Assembly (NCBI RefSeq): GCF_009711225.1
Contig: NZ_WMIE01000017.1
Location: 1 to 64,000 of the forward strand
Direction of reading: 5' to 3'
DNA: 64,000 nt
Origin: Paracoccus aestuariivivens
GTDB taxonomy: Bacteria; Pseudomonadota; Alphaproteobacteria; Rhodobacterales; Rhodobacteraceae
Positions within the stretch are counted from its first letter, which is position 1. Each line of letters begins with the position of its first letter. The notes under the pieces were generated by a model, which was not told the DNA's origin, did no database searches, and saw only the letters and a program-made list of their open reading frames with translations. A program made the translations under genes and the position numbers. Of this stretch, positions 60,128-64,000 are shown piece by piece.

Positions 60128-61302
60128 GCGTCGGGCATGTCGTGATCGTCGGCGCAGGGCAGGGCGGTTTTCAGGCCGCTGCCAGCCTGCGGACCGAGGG
60201 GCATGGGGGTCCGATCACCCTGATCGGCGCAGAACCCGGCCTCCCTTATCAGCGCCCGCCGCTGTCCAAGGCCTATCTCAAGTCGGGCGAGGAAGAGGCG
60301 CTGCAATTACGCCCAGCGAGTTTCTTCGAGAAGAACTGCATAGACCTGATGCCGGAAACCCGGATCGAAGGCATCGACCGCACTGCTGCTCGCATCACGG
60401 CCTGTGGGCGCAATATCGCGTACGACCATCTGGTTCTAGCAACCGGCACCCGGAACTTACGCCCGCCGATCCCGGGTCTGGAGCGGGCCTTGGACCTGCG
60501 CACGCTGGCGGATGCCCGGAAGTTGCGCGATGCATTGCCCGGCAAGCGCCGCGTGGCCGTGATTGGTGGGGGTTTCATCGGCCTCGAATTCGCCGCCGTC
60601 GCCCGACGTCTCGGACATGAGGTGACCGTGGCCGAAGCTGCGCCCCGGTTGATGTCCCGCGCCGTCTCACCCGAAATCTCGACGCGCTTCCTCGCGATGC
60701 ATCGGGGCCTCGGAGTCGATATCCGGCTGGGCTCTGCAGTTACCGAGGTGACCGACGAAGGCATCGCCCTGACCGACGGAGCCTTCGTCGACGCCGATCT
60801 GGTGCTGCTGGCCGCGGGGGTAGTCCCGAATATCGAACTCGCGACCGAGGCCGGGCTTGCGACCGCGAATGGCGTGGTGACCGATGCCCGGCTCTTGACC
60901 TCGGACCCGGCGATCTCGGCGCTTGGCGATTGCGCGGTCTTTCCGCTGACTGGATCCGGACGCTTGGTTCGGCTCGAAAGCGTGCAGGCCGCCACAGACC
61001 ATGCGCGGACAATCGCGAAGCGCCTCGTCGGCGACCGCGAGGTCGCCTATACGGCTGTGCCGTGGTTCTGGTCAGATCAGGCCGATTGGAAGCTTCAGAT
61101 CGCAGGGCTCGCCGATCCCTCGGACGAGAGCGTTTCGCGAGACGACGGAGCAGTGCTTCGCTTTGCCGACGGTGTATTGACGGCGGTCGAGACAGTCAAC
61201 GATGCGAAGGCCCATATGCAGGCACGCAAGCTTCTGGCCGGTGGCGCATCCGCAAGGCGTGACAGTCTTGCCGAACGGGACTATGACCTCGCAATGGTGT
61301 GA
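60124..61302 (+). CDS. NAD(P)H-dependent ferredoxin reductase
   Basis: This 392-residue FAD reductase of the putidaredoxin-reductase type has an FAD ADP-binding motif VVIVGAGQGGFQAAASLR, YQRPPLSKAYL, LATGTRNLRPPIPG and NAD-binding AVIGGGFIGLEFAAVARRLG. The FAD flavin contact is ALGDCAVFPL, and VPWFWSDQADWKLQIAGL is also family-typical. The start is GTG 60124, overlapping the ferredoxin stop (GTGA). It completes a class I P450 redox chain; the C-terminal reductase domain is complete. Confidence 0.93.
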   Translation: MSVGHVVIVGAGQGGFQAAASLRTEGHGGPITLIGAEPGLPYQRPPLSKAYLKSGEEEALQLRPASFFEKNCIDLMPETRIEGIDRTAARITACGRNIAYDHLVLATGTRNLRPPIPGLERALDLRTLADARKLRDALPGKRRVAVIGGGFIGLEFAAVARRLGHEVTVAEAAPRLMSRAVSPEISTRFLAMHRGLGVDIRLGSAVTEVTDEGIALTDGAFVDADLVLLAAGVVPNIELATEAGLATANGVVTDARLLTSDPAISALGDCAVFPLTGSGRLVRLESVQAATDHARTIAKRLVGDREVAYTAVPWFWSDQADWKLQIAGLADPSDESVSRDDGAVLRFADGVLTAVETVNDAKAHMQARKLLAGGASARRDSLAERDYDLAMV

Positions 61303-61315
61303 ATAGGGGTAGTCG

Positions 61316-61825
61316 ATGGCGAAGCCGGCGCAGCGGTCTGAAAAAGCGGAACGAATTTCCAGTCCGGTGACCTTGCGGGATGGCACGACCATCCTCGACA
61401 TCGACCATTATGCGCCATTCCTCCTCAACGCGGTCAGCAACGCTTGGCTGCGTCTGACCTCGGCCCGTTACCGCGATGAGTTCGGGCTGGGCATCGTCGA
61501 ATGGCGGGTGCTTTCGATGCTGAATATCGAGCCCGGGATCAGTGCGAACCGGATCTGCGATGTCGTCCGCCTGGACAAGTCGGCGGTCAGCAAGTCACTG
61601 AGCATATTGGATGATTCAGGATACCTCCGCTTTGAGTCCAATCCGACGGATCCGCGCAAGCGCCGCTGGTGGCTTTCGGAAAGAGGGTTGGAGACGCATG
61701 AGCGGATATTGGGCATCGCACTCGACTATGAGGCCAAGCTGGTAGACGAGGTGCCTGCACAAGATCTCGACACCTTTTTGCGGGTGATGCGGCAGATGCT
61801 GCATAATCTCGACGAGAAAATATAG
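61316..61825 (+). CDS. MarR-family regulator
   Basis: This 169-residue winged-helix repressor-type protein has LRLTSARYRDEFGLGIVEWR, SANRICDVVRLDKSAVSKSL (recognition helix) and the wing SNPTDPRKRRWWLSERG. It follows the reductase by 13 bp, hence is probably co-expressed with the P450-importer operon and controls it in feedback. Its likely sites are the AGTTG inverted repeats at 53980-54033. MarR proteins of catabolic clusters commonly sense aromatic acids or their CoA esters. Confidence 0.88.
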   Translation: MAKPAQRSEKAERISSPVTLRDGTTILDIDHYAPFLLNAVSNAWLRLTSARYRDEFGLGIVEWRVLSMLNIEPGISANRICDVVRLDKSAVSKSLSILDDSGYLRFESNPTDPRKRRWWLSERGLETHERILGIALDYEAKLVDEVPAQDLDTFLRVMRQMLHNLDEKI

Positions 61826-61854
61826 CGTCGCACCGCCAAGACCCGGCGACGCTA
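61823..61854 (+). terminator. Hairpin overlapping the marR stop codon
   Basis: A 9-bp perfect stem TAGCGTCGC/GCGACGCTA (61823-61831 and 61846-61854) with a 14-base loop begins at the stop codon. It is probably the terminator of the importer-P450 operon, though no U-tract follows. Confidence 0.45.
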
Positions 61855-61985
61855 ATGGCCTGCTAAGGTTGTCGGTAAGTGATGTGCCAAGTTAGACTTA
61901 TGCGCCTCACCCCTGGTGCATACGAGCTCTGGCCCGGCCACGGGCGGACCAGAACTTGTTCGAATGCACGTAATCGCCACGGGCG

Positions 61986-63032
61986 TCATATGGTCGCGAT
62001 ATCCATGACGAAGCGGCATTTGACATCGCCCTTCAGCATCCGCTCATAGGCCGCTTCGATCTCTTCGGCGCGGATCATCTCGATATCGGCGGTAATCCCT
62101 TTCTCGGCGCAGAAATCCAACATCTTCTGCGTTTCCGGAATGCCGCCGATCATCGAGCCGGCAAGGCTGCGGCGCCTCATGATGAAGTTGAAGACATTCG
62201 GGCTGGGATGTGGCGCTGCGGGTGCGCCCACCAGCGTCATCGTGCCGTCGCGCTTCAGAAGCGCCAGGAAGGCATCCAGATCATGCGGGGCTGCCACCGT
62301 GTTCAGGATGAAGTCGAAGCTTTTCGCATGGGCAGCCATCTCCTCGGGATTGCGGGACACCACGACCTCATCGGCGCCAAGAGCCTTGGCGTCAGTGCGC
62401 TTGCTCTCGGATGTCGCGAAGGCGACCACATGCGCCCCCATGGCATGCGCAAGCTTGATCCCCAAATGGCCAAGCCCGCCAATGCCGACGACGCCGACCT
62501 TCTTGCCCGGACCCGCGCCCCAGTGCCTCAGCGGCGAATAGGTGGTGATGCCCGCGCAAAGCAACGGAGCCACGGCGGCAAGCTGGTCCTCGAGATGGGT
62601 GATTTTCAGGACGTAACGTTCATGCACGACCAGCTGCTGCGAGTAGCCGCCAAGGGTATGGCCGGGCGGCGCGTCCGGCGTCGGCGCGTTATAGGTGCCG
62701 ATCATGCCGTCGCAGTAATTCTCGAGCCCTTCGTCGCATTCGGCGCAATGCTGGCAGCTGTCGACAATGCAGCCGACGCCGACCAGATCGCCCGCCTTGT
62801 GGCGCGATACGTGGTCGCCGACCGCAGCCACGCGACCGACGATCTCATGGCCGGGGACGCAGTGATAGATCGTCCCGGCCCATTCGCTGCGCGCCTAGTG
62901 CAGGTCGGAATGACAAATGCCGCAATAGAGGATCTCGATCTGCACATCATGCGCGCCGACGGCGCGGCGGGTGATGTTCAGAGGGGCAAGCGGCTGGTCC
63001 GCCGCCGGGGTGCCATAGGCCTTGACCACCAT
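61986..63032 (-). pseudogene. Zinc alcohol dehydrogenase (CAD type) with amber codon
   Basis: This medium-chain zinc dehydrogenase of the cinnamyl-alcohol/YahK-like branch would have 348 residues. The start ATG 63032 gives VVKAYGTPAADQPLAPLNIT, then CGICHSDLH with catalytic zinc ligands. Codon 46 is TAG (62895-62897) where relatives carry Gln (LHQARSEW). Beyond it the frame runs unbroken through GHEIVGRVAAVGD, structural zinc CQHCAECDEGLENYC, VVGIGGLGHLGIKLA and FNFIMRRRSLAGSMIGG. A restart at ATG 62831 would lack the catalytic zinc site. It would be inactive unless the codon is misread or is a sequencing error. It is convergent with the marR operon. Confidence 0.88.
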
Positions 63033-63136
63033 CTGGGGTCTCCTTGCTGAAACGTGTCAGGTGTCGCGACAGAGCCGCGACACCATTAGGGAAGCGCATA
63101 TCCGGTCCTTGCCGGAGGTTGGTGACGCCCGCCGGG

Positions 63137-64000
63137 TCAGGCGAGGTTCTGCTCGAAGAAGGATTGCAGCTTGTCGAACGGGATCACATCGACCTTGTCA
63201 TAAAGGTCGGTGTGGCTGGCGCCGGGGATGATCATCAGCTCTTTCGGCTCTGCCGCGGCCTCATAGGCGGTTTCGCTCATGTAGCGCGAATGGGCGTTCT
63301 CGCCGTGGATAAGAAGAACCGGGCGCGGCGCGATTTCCGCGATGTAGTTCAGAAGCGGCATATTCATGAAAGACAAAGGGTTCGTCTGCGTCCAGGAATT
63401 TCCGGAATTGACCGCCCGCGGATGGTAGCCGCGCGGCGTCATGTAGTAATCGTGGTAATCGACCATGAATTGCGGCTCGCCGCCTTTCAAAACATTGAAG
63501 GCTGGCTGATAGGCAGGGGTTCCGGCTTCCGCATCGGCCCAACGCTGGCGGCTCAGTTGCTCAAGTGTCTGCGCCCGCTGTTCAGGGGTCACGCTGTCGT
63601 TGTAGCCATGGGCGCTGACGCGCGAGATGTCATACATGGTGCTGGCGACAACAGCCTTGATACGCTTGTCAGCCGCGACCGCGTTCAGGACGAATCCGCC
63701 CCAGCCGCAGATGCCGATGACCCCGATGCGCTCCCGATCAACGGAGGGATGCAGGCCGAGATAGTCTACGGCGGCGCTGACATCCTCGGTGCTGATATCT
63801 GGCGAGGTGACATTGCGCGGCTCGCCGCCGCTTTCGCCGGTATAGGACGGATCGAAGGCCAGCGTGACGAAACCACGCTCGGCCATGGTCTGGGCATAGA
63901 GGCCCGAGGACTGCTCCTTCACCGCGCCGAAGGGACCGCCGACGGCCAGCGCCGGCAGGCGCCGGTCCGCGCGGTTTTTCGGCAGATAGAGATCGCCGAC
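63137..64000 (-). CDS. Alpha/beta hydrolase (YcjY/dienelactone-hydrolase-like), runs off the window
   Basis: The frame is open to the window edge at 64000, so the N-terminus is missing; 287 residues are visible. Visible features are FGAVKEQSSGLYAQTMAERG, DPSYTGESGGEPRN, nucleophile elbow GICGWGGFV (Cys in place of Ser, as in dienelactone hydrolase-like and YcjY-type proteins), LLIHGENAHSRYMS for the acid, and GASHTDLYD with the catalytic His. It lies 104 bp upstream of the dehydrogenase pseudogene on the same strand. Its substrate is unknown. Confidence 0.8.
   Translation of the reverse strand, partial: VGDLYLPKNRADRRLPALAVGGPFGAVKEQSSGLYAQTMAERGFVTLAFDPSYTGESGGEPRNVTSPDISTEDVSAAVDYLGLHPSVDRERIGVIGICGWGGFVLNAVAADKRIKAVVASTMYDISRVSAHGYNDSVTPEQRAQTLEQLSRQRWADAEAGTPAYQPAFNVLKGGEPQFMVDYHDYYMTPRGYHPRAVNSGNSWTQTNPLSFMNMPLLNYIAEIAPRPVLLIHGENAHSRYMSETAYEAAAEPKELMIIPGASHTDLYDKVDVIPFDKLQSFFEQNLA

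Overview
The window is high-GC alphaproteobacterial DNA of Paracoccus/Rhodobacteraceae type. The reasons are a class III (glutathione-dependent) formaldehyde dehydrogenase of the length usual in Paracoccus, a repABC replicon, a VirC1/VirC2-like pair beside a VirD2-like relaxase, and the codon bias. It looks like an accessory replicon (large plasmid or chromid) built from several blocks. No rRNA, tRNA or CRISPR array was seen.

Layout. (1) 1-890: right end of an IS3-family element and a scrap of an IS256-type transposase. (2) 891-9287: uptake/catabolism locus with a GntR/FCD regulator, a UxuA-like dehydratase, a five-gene oligopeptide-type ABC importer and an AGE-family isomerase. A FadR-type operator lies in the divergent promoter. 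(3) 9425-18715: mobilisation block with an HU protein, relaxase, MobC-like accessory protein, hairpin-rich oriT candidate, ParA/VirC1-like and VirC2-like proteins, a tiny lipoprotein, an ArdC-like antirestriction protein, a WGR protein and the 3' part of a parB-like gene. (4) 18716-31233: a 12,518-bp mobile element inserted in that parB. (5) 31234-34807: the 5' part of parB, a DUF3768 protein and a UvrD-like helicase, completing the interrupted block. (6) 35145-38623: repABC with a countertranscript RNA between repB and repC. (7) 38624-41985: IS debris, two large perfect palindromes and an AAA/DUF4143 ATPase. (8) 41986-64000: a catabolic island for an aromatic or related ring compound.

The most interesting object is block 4. 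It carries inverted termini beginning TTAGGTTATG and is flanked by 6-bp direct repeats (GAGATC on +). Removing it with one repeat copy rejoins parB in frame, inside its conserved ENxxRxDLHP motif. It encodes three consecutive tyrosine recombinases plus a small TnpC/DUF6262-like protein, an arrangement like Tn554 or 'recombinase in trio' elements. Its cargo resembles a lipid A modification module: response regulator, LAB_N membrane protein, ArnT-like glycosyltransferase, ArnC-like GT2, sensor kinase, EamA transporter and a divergent dual-specificity phosphatase. An 11-bp-spaced direct repeat of AAGCTGAA stands before both cargo transcription units. The element is therefore a candidate mobile envelope-remodelling, and possibly cationic-peptide-tolerance, island.

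The catabolic island holds a class I P450 system (CYP199A-like P450, ferredoxin, reductase), formaldehyde oxidation, and a LivKHMGF-type importer next to a MarR regulator. This suggests uptake and O- or N-demethylation of a small aromatic or heterocyclic acid. A second, LysR-flanked operon supplies a flavin monooxygenase, a Rieske ferredoxin, an extradiol-type dioxygenase, an alpha/beta hydrolase, a FAH-family hydrolase and a cyclase-family hydrolase, enough to open and process a ring. Two genes, the parB 3' part and a zinc alcohol dehydrogenase, carry single in-frame nonsense codons that look like Gln codon C-to-T changes.
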